Source: Megalopta genalis
Lineage: Eukaryota > Arthropoda > Insecta > Hymenoptera > Halictidae
Length of the DNA: 64,000 bases
NCBI RefSeq assembly: GCF_051020955.1
Contig: NC_135029.1
Span: forward strand, 7,024,001-7,088,000
Reading direction: 5' to 3'
In this document: piece by piece, positions 25,301 through 38,362 of the stretch
How positions within the stretch are numbered: position 1 is the first letter of the stretch
Layout of the letters: every line of letters begins with the position of its first letter
Made by a program: the position numbers and the translations under genes
The notes under the pieces: model-generated
What the model saw: only the letters and a program-made list of their open reading frames with translations
Databases searched by the model: none
What the model was told of the DNA's origin: nothing

Positions 25301-28300
25301 AATAACATAAGCTTCTGACGATATATAAATCGTATAAAAAATTAAATTCGTTCATTTGAAAATGGTCACGATGCGAACGTTGTGAACAGTGTTCACGAAG
25401 AAATAAGTTACACAAGGAGTGGGGCGACGCATACGCGGGAGTCCCGCACAGCGCGACGCGATATCTAGAGCCTCCGTAACTTATTTCTCCGTGAACACTG
25501 ATCGTGAATCGTAAAGTACACGATTCTAACGTGCTGCGTCGAGTCGTCGCGTCAGATGGCGTTGCCCGTCGCGTACCATGTAACATGGATTTTGATACCA
25601 ATTTTCTTCCTACTAGCACCTTCAGCCCAAGTCCCCTGCGCCAGTTTCCGTCGTGATATAGCCACACTGCCGGACTGTGTAACACAGGCCTACACATGCA
25701 CAGGTCTAGCCAACTTATGGCTCGTGAGCAGTGTTGCTAGGTCCAGGGCGATTTCAGTGCTTTTCGTAGTCAAGGGATGAGACAAGTACTGAAAAGCGAA
25801 AAGCACTGAAATCGTACCGGACCGGCAACAATGCTCGCGAGTAGCGTTACCAGATTGAACCTCTTGACCTCCACCGTCCCGCCTACACGTGCTTGCCGGG
25901 CGGTCCATTGCTTCTCCACTTTTCCAGCCGAGACTACCTGACAAGTCTACCGGGTGGTCGTAGCTCTTTTCCACTACGAAACGTAGATTCCTCAACGAAT
26001 CAACTTACGTGAAGAATCGGTTCTAATAGTACAATTAGAATACTTTGAAATATGAATTTTGAAATCTACGATTAAATGCCGCATGTTGGATTTGTCGGTT
26101 TCGTTGGTTTATAAGAATTTATAATTATAGAAGTTTCCAAACTTACTATACATTATAGTTGAAAACAGTACAACTAAATAAACAGCACTCTAAATAAAAT
26201 TTGTAAGCTTTATGAAACGATATGCGAAATTAAATTACAAGTAGACTACAGAATTTATGTATTTATGATAAAAATATACAAAAGTTATGAAAATTATTCG
26301 AAGAAGAAATATATTTTCAGTTAGCTCCTATTTTTTGCACTTGAGTTAAGGAATTTGTAATTTCTATGGAAATCTCCAGTTTAGTGATCAGTCTTATCTT
26401 GAACAGAACTAACGAAAATTAAAAATTCTTTTTCAAAATTAGCTGAAAATGTATAAAGGCATATAAATTGAAACTTGTACTCCACGACATTTAAAACTCG
26501 CAAATCGTTTCAGAATATGCCACGATACATGTCGGTGTAAGAAGTATTCGTATACCTTTCAAAATGGAATTACTTTTTTTCGAATTCGGCAAAGCGCTCT
26601 AAATTTTGATAGGATATTAAAGGGATTAGTTTTCTAGACAATACCTAAGAAGGTATTATTTAATTATTACTGAAAAGGTATAAAACCTAGAATGAAAGTT
26701 TAAAAAATACATTTTATAGATTTCTGTAACTTATGTACATGTTGAAAATTTTATTGAAATCGTTTGACGCAATCTTGCTATAGCCATGGAGAGATGTAAA
26801 AATGACCTGTTTTTGCTTGAAATTCATAAAGAACTGCAATTTTAACGAACTTTAAATGTTCATTGATAAATGCATATAGGTTACCAAAATCTTCAAAATG
26901 CATTTTTTAAATTATCATTACAGGCTTATTTAAAAAACATCATTAAAAAGATTTCTTTTATCATTCCAAACAGTTGCAATTTTTGAAAACAATTTTATAT
27001 CCATTGTCTAGTAAACATCGCTCTAACATCTCAACAAAAATTAGATTGCTTGGCCCAATTATAAAAAAATTATTCCCTTTTAAAAGATGTTCGAATACTT
27101 TTTATATCGATTGTACATATGTGAGAAATATATTACCTTGTTTTGCTAAATGAAGTTGTCGATTTCTCTCAATTTCTTTGAGGGATTCGATAGTCTTCCT
27201 TCCTAAGCTACCCTGATTATTGACAATAGGAGAGTCTGTGGTAACTCTTGAGATCCTGTCAAAGTCTTCTCTGCTCGGAGATCGTTTCTCTTCAGAGTTC
27301 TCGCACGAATTCTGTGCTAATTTCGTCAATTCGTCGTTTATTGCTCTAACTCGGTTTCGACCCTGTTTTAAGAAAACAAAATTCAGTCATTAAATGATAA
27401 ATTATACATGCTTGATAAATTATACAAATTTAAAAGGTAGTACCACTGAGTAATTCACAATATATTTTTCTCAAGTTCTTGTGGATAAAATAATGAACTA
27501 TATATAAATGATCATAGAATCTTGCGAAAATGAATCGCGTAGTGCGATCGCTACCGAGATTACACGTAACCGAGAGTATTGCGCTTGTATGTGGAATTTC
27601 GGTTGAAATGAATTTCAATTCGAGTAGACCTAGATTTCAGGAAAAAAGGAAGAGAAGAAAAGGAGTGAGAGATTAAGATAGAATTGTACTGGTTAAATTT
27701 ATGTAAAACAAGTCCAATTTTTTAACTGCGAGGCAGAAATCGAGTTTTATATTATTATTAATACAAGTTACTCTAAATGTATATTAAATCTATAGTTTGT
27801 TGAAGTAATATTATCATTAGTACAAGTAATACAATTTAAGTGAAATTGTGAATGTACTGACTTCTTCCAACCGCTTCAAATGCGCTAGTTTCTGTCTCTC
27901 TAGACTCCTCGCATCTTTGGTCGCTGTGCTTTTTGCTTCAGATTTTTGTGATTCCAAGTGATTCAATCGGGCCTTCCTGGTTTCAATCTTTGTAGTCAGT
28001 TCACTTAAGTATCTGAAAATTACGAATTCTGTACATAAATAATGAAAGAAGCGGATGCCTGGAAACTTCTTTAATTATAAGGCAGTATACAAGCAACCCG
28101 CAATTATTATTAATTATTATATTATTATATTATTATAATAATTAAATATTCAACGCTACATGTGTTATTTATTTATTTATTAATTAATGCAATACGTTAT
28201 GCATCTAACAATCAATATTTAACATCTTTACATGAATAATTAAAAAATTTTAATAATTTTTCTGTATTGCAAACAACAGAAGAATAGATTTTATTGCATC

Positions 28301-31300
28301 AAAGATGCAATTTATTACTAATTTATTACGTAATTTGTGTCAAATATGTATAGAATTTGATTTCAGCTGCTACAGATTTCGCAAACTCACTGTGCGTTAC
28401 AATATTTCAATAAAGCGTTATTATCACATGTAAAGAATAAAAATAATATACACAGCTAGGTACAATGAACAGAAGCGTTTCATACTTTATAAATGTAACT
28501 TTACCTTTGTAATTCTTCCCTGGTTGCCAGTTTACTCGCCTCCTCTTCGAGATGATGGAATTCTAAGTCTTCAAATGCTTTCCTTTCAGATTCCAAGATG
28601 TCTTGCTGGGCACTGAGTTTCTTGCTAATATCTAATTGCGCGTCTTCGTCCGCGCAGTTAGTTAGTTCTTCCTCTAAGCGACTGCAAGCCTGTTGAGCCC
28701 TTTGAACCCTTTGCTTGGCTTCCGCTTGCAAATTCGCCTGCGTTGTATTGTCTACAGTCATTTGTCTCTCGAGCTCGTTTATCCGCATGTGCACTTTAAT
28801 CTTTTCGCCCTCATCCTGACTGAGTTTTAAGGACTCTGATTCGTATTCCGCAGATAGCAGCGCCTTTTCTAACTCGAACTATCGGAATAATATAAGTTTT
28901 AGCAGACTTGTTCGAAAATCTTTTATAAAAATAATTTATAAAGTAATACTGCAAAAATTTCATGTAATTTTATTCAACACAACAATGACGCTGTAATATT
29001 TCCATGGCATGTGTGTGAGTATATTTCAATAATGATCTACATGTTTCACGTCGACTGTACAATTACTTCTTTTCCAAATAATTATCTAAACGTCAGTTGA
29101 GTGAAATTCGGATTTTAACGTACACTTTTCTGCAGCGTGTTATATTGTAAATATTTGAATATTCAAATGTATAGAACATTTTCATTTACAATTTTTATAG
29201 TAAAATAATATTGCTAAAGTTTGTGTTTATAATTTCATTGTGTTTATAAATTCATAAGCTGTATGTAAACATAATAATTATAAGGACAAGCAAAGTTTAC
29301 ATTCAAATTCCAATACTGTAACATCCGAATTCTCCGAACCCACAATGACGGAACAGTGTCTCTCACTGCAAATTATATAGATAAGTATTCAATTACCTGT
29401 TTTAAATATAACTTGAGAATTTTTGTTTCAAAACAGAGTACAGTAACATCTTTCATATTTAAATTTTTAATATTAAATTATTTGAATCGAGTATTGTATA
29501 AATTTTCGCGACATGTTCGATGCACGGACTTCGAATGGCGACTATACCAAGAATGGTGTCGATAGTGGAAGAAACTTATCGCAAACTGCAAAAATGGCAA
29601 CCCAATATTTACTCGAAGACGAACATTGATAAGAAGGCAGGCGTACTGCCGATTATCTTCACCGTCGAATGTATAAATCTGTACCTTGAAACTTAAAGTT
29701 AAAATTAATAAAGAAAACCGAGAAGGTCAAATAAATCGAGTTAACAATAAATAGACTGTGAAGCTACATATATAATTTGAAATTAAACGACAATATTGTA
29801 CTAATCTAGAATCGAAAAATTTTTCAATAGGAGGACACAAGTTTGTGCTTAATATCGAGCCATTTGTTTCGGCATATAACACGGATTTAGCACCAATGTC
29901 TTGTTCATGCCAAATACAGGCCAAAACTTGTAGCGCTGCTATGTCTACCACATGAGTACGACCGATCTCCCTCTTGAAACGATACGTTTCGCTACAAGGT
30001 TCCGCAATGATTTGCCATTGATTTGGCGACGCCATGCGTCTAGTGCCAAATACCGAGCAGGGTCTCCTTTCAGCAGAACCTTGGCACCAAATTCACATAA
30101 ATTTCTTCCCAAAGTATACAATCAAGCGTTTTACATGTATTTGGTCGAAGCAGACTCGGCTGATTGGGAGTTTCGGACAGGCTGAAGTAGTTTGAAGCAA
30201 GTCGGAGTAGACTGGAGCAGTTTGAAACAGATTGGAGCATGTAAAGCAAGATGAAGCAAATTGGAACAGGCTAAAGCAGGTTGAAGCACTTTGATGCAGA
30301 TTGAAGCAAGTTTTAACATGTTGAAGAAGGCTGAAACAAGTTGCAGCTAGTCAGTCAAATCAAGTTGAAGCAAAGACATTCAAAACAATAAGATGAGAAG
30401 ATGCCGCGAATTTTCGCGTTAACTACTGAAGTTCAAAATTCATTCTGAGACTGCAAATATTGTGTTTTCAATACTTCACATGTTTTGAATTTATAATCTT
30501 ACTTTCTTGACTCGCGGGAGAATAGTAAGGGTTCAGTTACTAAAGCTAATAGTAAATAAGTTAAGTAAGTATTGTGTGTGTGTATTATATTTCCCAAACG
30601 ACTATGTATATTGAAATTGCCGCATAGATATAGCTAAATCATATATGATATTTAGACATTTTAGACGACTTGAAAGCAGTATCCTCACTGTTACAACAAA
30701 AATGAATAAGTAGCAATTATTTTCTCGATAAGGATGTTACACGTAATTATTGTACCGAAAATTCTTCTTCATTTATTCATAACAGTTTCAAAACTCTCAT
30801 CGATAAGAGAAAACTTGGATTTCAATAGCTCTTCTGTAGCAGCGTCATTGCGTAGTGTCTTCGTATACATACAGAGTATCGAATCAGTATGGTTATTTAT
30901 TCAATAAGCTAAGCAAAATCTATTTTTTCTCTGACTCAATTAAAGCAATGTATTTATAACGTAAACTATACATACACCTGCTCAAGATTATCTATTTAGG
31001 GCACCTAATAATTTGGTGCTCGTCGTTTAAGTTTTACTAAATATCTAACCAATATTAATACATACATGCGGAAAATGGTGCATATTTTCAAAATGGAAGT
31101 GATTTCTTTAATTAATTTAGCATTAACTATGATTTCGACTACGACATAATGAAAAAGAACATTACTTCCGATCCTCTTCAGTTGTCAGCACATATTGAAA
31201 CAAATAGAGTTCGTTTGCTTTTGCTCTAACAAACATTTTCAAATAATCGAGTGAAAGAGAGAATACAAGCAACGTACATACCTCTCTACTAATTTCCTCT

Positions 31301-34300
31301 TCCTGAATCTCAATGTCCGCGACGCTCCTCTTCAACGCGTCCATATTTCCAAGGATATGCAACTTTTCATTCTGGAGGAACTCTATGTACTTCCGTCTAT
31401 CCTCCTCCTCGAGTTCCTTCCTCTCTTTATCAGCCTTAGCCTCGTTCGACTTCGCGTTGTCTTTTTCCAAATTATTTTTCTTCGGAATCATGCAAATCTC
31501 TTTGGATTTCGACAGCATCGAGAGCTGTTCGATTGCTTCGAGAAGGTCGTCGTTTGATATCGCCAACTTGTTCTCAATCATCTCGCACGAATTCGAAGTC
31601 TGACCGTTTTTCTTTGGTATGGAATGATTTTGATTGTTGTTTTGCGCCGAAATTAGTACAACGTTCTCATATAAGCTAACGTTACCGCTGGCCGACGTCG
31701 AGTTATCATAATTTCGCGTGTTATTCGATTGCGAGACGATTCTGGTTCCGTTCAACTGGATCGTCCCGTAGGCGGACGTTTCTTTCACCCCGTCGTTAGT
31801 TAGCCCGTAACTGTTATTGTTATTATTATTGTTTAATACGGAATGGTCGATTGTCGCGTTATCGTAGCCCGGGCTACGTACCTGCGCGATCGAGCCGGAA
31901 AAACTATAGTCCCCGTTGCCATGAACGTTTGGCCACTTTGTCGTTTGATTGTGGTTCGGTGTAGTCGACTGCGGATGGTGATTCTGCGGGTTTGTCGTTT
32001 GGATCTCCGGTTGATTGGCCGGGTTTCGGCAGGTGCTCGACGAATTACCGTTTTGGAAAATAATTTTCGAGTTCTGCACGCATACGTTCTCGTACGATGT
32101 CGAATGGGCTTGCTTACTCGTGTCGAAGGAGAAATGCGACTGCGTTTTCGAGGGGCTTTTCGGGCTCTCGAAAGGCGAATTGTAGCCAAGTCTTTTGTCA
32201 CGTGGAAGCGAGCCGTTCGTTTTGATTCTGTAAAATGGAAACGAATTTTACATTTCAGAGACAGCCGTGCGAGAGTTTCTTGGTAATCTAGAATTTTATA
32301 CTTATTTCACTAAGAATGAAATGAAATCAATATTATTACAGTCGAACCTCGATTATTCTGCGAGCTAAGCAAAATTACACGAATGTTCGAATACTATAGA
32401 ATAGTTGCTCTCTCTCTCTCTCTCTCTCTCTCTACATATAATTTAGCTTAAACTCAACATGCGCTTTTGAAAATTGATATCTATTTTTTGGATAAATACT
32501 TACAACATTGATTAAAACAGGGAAAGTAACAGCGATAATGCAAAACTATTATTTTTATAACCAAAATAACTTAACCCTCGTCCGTTCCTCATTTCTACGG
32601 GATAATCTGTCATTTGATATCAAATTGACACAACGTTAAAAAATGAATCAGATGAGACATTAATTTAATAAATCCCTTCTTTAAAAGTGAAAACCTAAAA
32701 TGAGGTAAGACTACTTTTAACGTAGATTTGTTGCATTGTTCAGAACTAATAAAACAATCTATGGAACAGATTATTTCTTCAGTATCCGCGGAAACCGTGT
32801 CAAATTGACTCGAGGGTTAGATGAGGGTTAAATAATTGAGTTTTATAATAACATGTAGGAATAACCAAGAAAAGAAAGCTTTCTCACGTTTATCGAACGC
32901 GAGCTTCTAAAATAGAATTTTACCCTATTAGCCGAATCAGATCAATTTCAATGCATTCGGTGTGATTCAATTTTATTGATTGTCAATGTGATAGCCCAAT
33001 GAAGGAAAAATTGTGCTTCATAAATGAAACATCAATTCCTTTTTATATTGTTGTTTTCATGTTTGACCGATGGTCGAACTTGCAAATTCTCTAATTAAAA
33101 CTAAATAATAGATTTTCACATTGTTACGGGTCATTGATGTATACAAATTTTGCCGTAATCACGGACTGCCTATGCCCCGATTCTTTTTCACTAGGTAACA
33201 GAACTTTTCACCTGTTAGGTTGCCTCGGTTTCTCCGCAGCACTCTGCCTCTCGTACTCGGCACACATGGCAAGAATCTCTTCAAGTCTCATTTTCTCCTG
33301 CCTCTCAACCTCTTGTTCTCGTAGTCTCTCCTCTTTCGCCTGTTTCCGCCTGTTCTCCGCCTCTCTGCGTTTGTTCTCCGCGTCGATCTGTCTTTCCCGC
33401 AGTTCCTCCAACGAGCAACCGCTTTCGGTGCTCGGGGTCGGACTTTTTACCCGGCCAAAGCTCCTTTTCGGATCGTTATACTTCGGATTGCGGTTGAACG
33501 CCGGACTCGGCGGCTGTATTCGTTTAATATTCGGATTCGAGCCGAAATGCTGCACGCCACTCATGTTCCTCAGACTTCCGGTGCAGAAGTTGCCGTTGTT
33601 GGCGTTGTTGCAGATGCTCGGGTTCGAGCCGAACTTGTCCATCTGAAGATATTCCGTAGTGGTGGTTTTTGTTACGATCAAACTTTGACTCATGTCGTAC
33701 TCCCTCGCATTCATTTCGTCGAAATCGGTCGATCTCTGGCATGTCAGGCTGCGCGACATCAGATCCCCTTGACTGGCCGAGTTCTTCAGTACCGGATTCT
33801 GTGGACTGTGTGCGTTTTCATTGTTGTTCTCCCGGTAATAGGGCTTGTAGGTCTTCAGGTAGGACTCCGCCGAGGAATACATCTGAATCTGATTGTGATT
33901 CGTCGGAGTGTTTTGATACTGATGATTGGGCGTATTAGATCTGCTAGGAGTTCTCGCTTCTCTTTGCCGGTTTTCGTCGGAGCAGTGATTCGAGGAGGAC
34001 GATGTGAAACAGTTGCCCGGAGACGAAGCGTTCAAGAAGTGAGACGGGGAGGACGAGTTGAACGAGGGTGTATTCGAACGACTCCTGTCCAAATTGGTTA
34101 AATTTTGCAGAGGAGAATTGTTGTTCCCGTTCTTCAACGAGAGCAGGCTGGACGATCTCGAGTGACCGAGGATTTGATCCGCTGGAACGTTCGTGGTAAT
34201 CGCACCAGCTGGAAACACTTTCGGCGAGACGCAGTTGTTTCGGTTTTGTTTCGCGAGCATCTCGAATTTCGTCAACTTCCCGAGAAAACCGATCTCGTCG

Positions 34301-37300
34301 TCCGAACAAGAGTTCCTCGGCGATTTTCGCGGCGCGACCGGGGGCTTCCTCTCCAAATGATAGTTCTCCTGGAGCTGATTCTCCGGCAGCAAAAAGCTTA
34401 TCGGCGCCATTGAAATTCTTGAGTGCGGCAACACTGATCTTAATTGTTTCGCTTCGGCTGGGTGGTTGAATCGCATGTAATTGGATCTTCCGATCGACAA
34501 CATGCAACCTGAAACAATATATCAAATGTCAATAAATTTTGATCAAACCACTTGCTCAATGTTACGTGATTTTGATTGGGATTTGGATTTTGTTAAATTA
34601 ATTTTTCGATCTCGATGATTCTGCTTTGTGCGATTCTTTGTACAAATCATCCATTTCGTAAGGGACATTAATGCTTTTTCGATCAATCTTCTAACGGAAT
34701 CGTTCATTCGTAATTACTCCACGAATCTTTCGATATTGCCATTAGAACAATCTGGTCCAATCAATTAAAATGACTACATTTAGCTTTCTTATTTTACGAT
34801 TATTGGAATTGTAAGATAATTTCTATGGATAAAAGCAAAGGGTTAGATTAGGTTAAAAAATATATTTTACGATGTTCTATCAGAATATTAAATACAGAAT
34901 TAAATTTCGGTACAGTCGTTAAGTTACATTTCAAGTTATCCATTTTGAAAGCAACATGATTTATTAACATTCTTTCAACAACATTTTTTTTATGTCCATG
35001 TTGTAACTAAAATTGATATCAGAAAAATCGTAGATCAGAGATGTAATATAAATATTTTGGAATAAAATATACATTTTGTTATATTCGATTTTATAAATGA
35101 AACTAACATTATTGTCAAAGCGGGAACGGAAGAGGGAAGAGATTCTTTGTTGTTCTTCGAATGAATTCTTTGACTTTCAGAGGTTTTCAGGCAATATCGT
35201 AAAAGGTTCGTCGTGTCAAAATTGTTCAACACAATTTCGTAAGCAAGGATTAACCGAGAAGTGGCTTCTTGAGGACCCGAGGTCCCGGTCATCCGTATTT
35301 AAGTCAAGGTCTTACCTTGAGCGAGTCTCACTGGCGAATTTATCGGTACACCATCGACCGCTGTGCTTCCATTTATGGGGTGAAGAGTGACCACACCGTT
35401 ATTGTTTTCAATCGCGCAATGAATGGATTCAACATTGGTACCAACGACAGAAATATCCGCATCTCTGCTCGATCCGAGGGTTACCTTGCCTAAAACAAAA
35501 TGAAAACGGAAGTATTGAAATTTGAAACACAAATATTGTTGGTTCTGCTACTTTTCTGCGGACAGTATTTTTGATAATCGTTCGTGATACAGAAACTGTT
35601 ACTGTTATTATTAGACGGCGGATTTTTATGCGAATTAAGAATTGTTGGCATCGCAACAGGTTCGACATAAATTAACTCCTGACACTTGTTCTTTTATTAG
35701 TTTCAATAAATTGAGAATAGTGTAACAAAATTCATACATTTTTCTAATGACCCTATCGCTCTGTGTTTCGCTTATCCATTTTTGTCATAATTGGATAAAA
35801 TCCGCGGTCTAGTTGTCCGACTAAATGTATCAATAAACTTCCTAAATCTTCCTCCATCTGTTGCAGGATACCTTGCACTTCCTATGTATTTGAAACGACA
35901 CTCTATAACTTTGTACATTGCCCTGCATATCGTGTCTCTACTAAACCATTGATTTAAGATACAAGCTAGAATGCTATATTCTGAATATCACGATACGTGT
36001 TAGGTATGATTTTGAATAACGACACGCATCAAATTAATTTAACGTAGGATTTATGCGACGCATGATCGTTGGTAACGAACTTATCAATATTAAGATTAAC
36101 CATGTAAAGACGAATGTTGTATTACTGGCTAATACAATGCTAATTATTTCGAATAGGAGGTGTTATTATAACATTAACATTTAAATATAACATTTAAGTC
36201 CTATTGTAGAGAATTAGAGAACCAGATGCGTGTATATTGTTTATCTAATCCTGCGTAGTACTTATAGAAATCTTGTTCTTAATTTTAGGATAAAGTTAAC
36301 AGACATTTTGTGACCGAGCTTCGATGCTTCTGTAAGTGTGACTTTCAGCTAAAAGTTTCGACAGAATCGAGTCTTCGAAGACCTTCTGAGAGACAGTTTA
36401 GTCAATTGTAATTGCTGTTGATATTCAACCCATACCATGAGGAATGGGAATACATACGGAATATAGCTTCCGCGTGCGTAATCGTAGTTGCCGTAGGCCC
36501 GTCGACAAATAGAATTCGCGGCGACGCATTACAGAATGCGGTGTCCGCGGGATCTCTGTAAATTTACACAGTTCGATATTATCACGGTTTCGTTATGAGG
36601 TTTCTGGATGCATATGGTTTAACAATGCGACGAAAGATCACGAAGGAGCTTAATGGGGCACTTACTTTATTAGTCAATTAACTCCTATATAAGGATGTTA
36701 TAATGTACAATAGTCTTCATTTAATTAACTTTTAATTGAGTTGGTAACGTAGCAACTGTACCTAAGGAATTAGGGAGAACATTTTACGAATCCAATACTT
36801 TTCTGCTCTGATCTCTGTTACACTTTAAGTTAGATAAAAAGTCTTCTCGCCAAAAATCGTTAAGTAAAGATAAAAGAAAGACAACGGCAAGTTAGAACGC
36901 TATAGATATAGAAATCAAATAATAATTTGTATTTATTACAGATTAGTTTAGTTTTTAATAGTTTCATTTAAATTTAAACAAGTGTGATATTAAAGACTAG
37001 GTATCGGTAAAAACCTATAGACTGAAATCAAATTATTCTTAAAACAATTACTAATATGGGTATAAAGTTTTCGAGTAACTATAAGTGTGTGTGTTCTTAG
37101 AAGCACACATAAAAAGGTGTCGTAAAACTACATTTGATAAAACTACATTTACATTGATATTCTACAAAGTATTTTGGCTTTATCGTTACACTGTGTGTTT
37201 AATTCACGTTGCAATAATTTAAGGAACGGTATCGACACAGCCGTCGACAACTTTTACACAAGGAACAGCTAGGTACAGTGGCCCACAAAAGTGTTCGTAC

Positions 37301-38296
37301 ACCTTTTAAAACGCAATAACTATTTTAAAACTGAACTAAATAACTTGAATCTTTTTAGGTGATAGAAGGAAAATTGAAAACCCTCGTTTTTTAACTTTTT
37401 TATCCGAGCCTTTAACGAAAATTTAAAAAATTCCTTTCGTAGATCTCGATAACTTATATACGAGCTGAGAATTCAATCAAAATCGGTTAACCCAGAATCG
37501 AGCTACAAGCGTTGAAAGATTTAAAAAACTGCAGATTTCTTAGTTTTTGGTCAAAATCGTGATAAAACACCGATTTTTGCGATCTTTAATTTGTTGTAGC
37601 CCATAACAACGTGAATCGACTTCGATAAAATTTTCAACATGCATATAAGTTACCGAGATCTACGAAAGACATTTTTTAAATTTTCGTTATAGGTTCAGAT
37701 AAAAAAGTTAAAAAACAAGAGATTTTTATTTTTTTGTCATTCCAAGTAATAGCAAAACTAAAAAAAAAATTATTTCAGTCACCGTCTACTAGACTAGTTC
37801 CCCTATCGTCTAAAAAGAATTCTAGTCGTTTAGTTCAGTTTTAATATAGTTATTGCGTTTTAAATGGTGTACGAACGATTTTGTGGCCCACTGTATATTC
37901 CAGCATAAAATTGAAAGCGAAACAGATCTGGAGCGTACGTACAATCATTTCCAAGAATTCCCGGTATGCGGATGACCCGCCGGTCCCGCATTCGTCGGTT
38001 CTCTAATAATAAATTTCTTCGATAACTTTTGCCACGTTACGCAAGTGATTTAATCATGGGCCTACTTGTTTGTTTATAGTCGACAAACTCGGACGTATGA
38101 ATCTAATAATGTCAATTTAATAGAGTTATTATTTTCAATTACTCCAGAACCGATAATTATTTGATTTGATTCGACTCGATTCAACTTCTGCAAACAGACT
38201 AGTAACGATGGTACTTTATTATTTATGCAGTATGTATGTATGTATATACATAAAAAATATAAACATATATACATATGTATAAAATACATAAATATA

Positions 38297-38362
<66 letters not shown>

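Larger units (their letters stand above)
23575..27136 (-). other. PHLDB intron 7
   Basis: About 3.6 kb. Two remnants of the 618-bp fold-back family (24.26-24.71 and 26.54-27.10 kb), one long-TIR element, and two small hAT elements are listed. The remaining 24.8-25.3 and 26.0-26.5 kb are AT-rich with nothing recognisable. Confidence 0.75.

Noticed and set aside
25254..25697. 147-codon minus-strand frame
   Set aside because: It runs across a 114-bp hAT element and AT-rich intron, so it is not one coding unit.
31162..31281. Continuation of the exon 4 frame past 31282
   Set aside because: A GTATGT donor at 31281 and immediate resumption of the homology in exon 5 (FELEKALL) show that this part is intron.
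31843..34413. Several long plus-strand frames (31843-32286, 33134-33646, 33547-34101, 34105-34413)
   Set aside because: They are shadows of PHLDB exons 3 and 4, which are strongly supported by homology on the minus strand.
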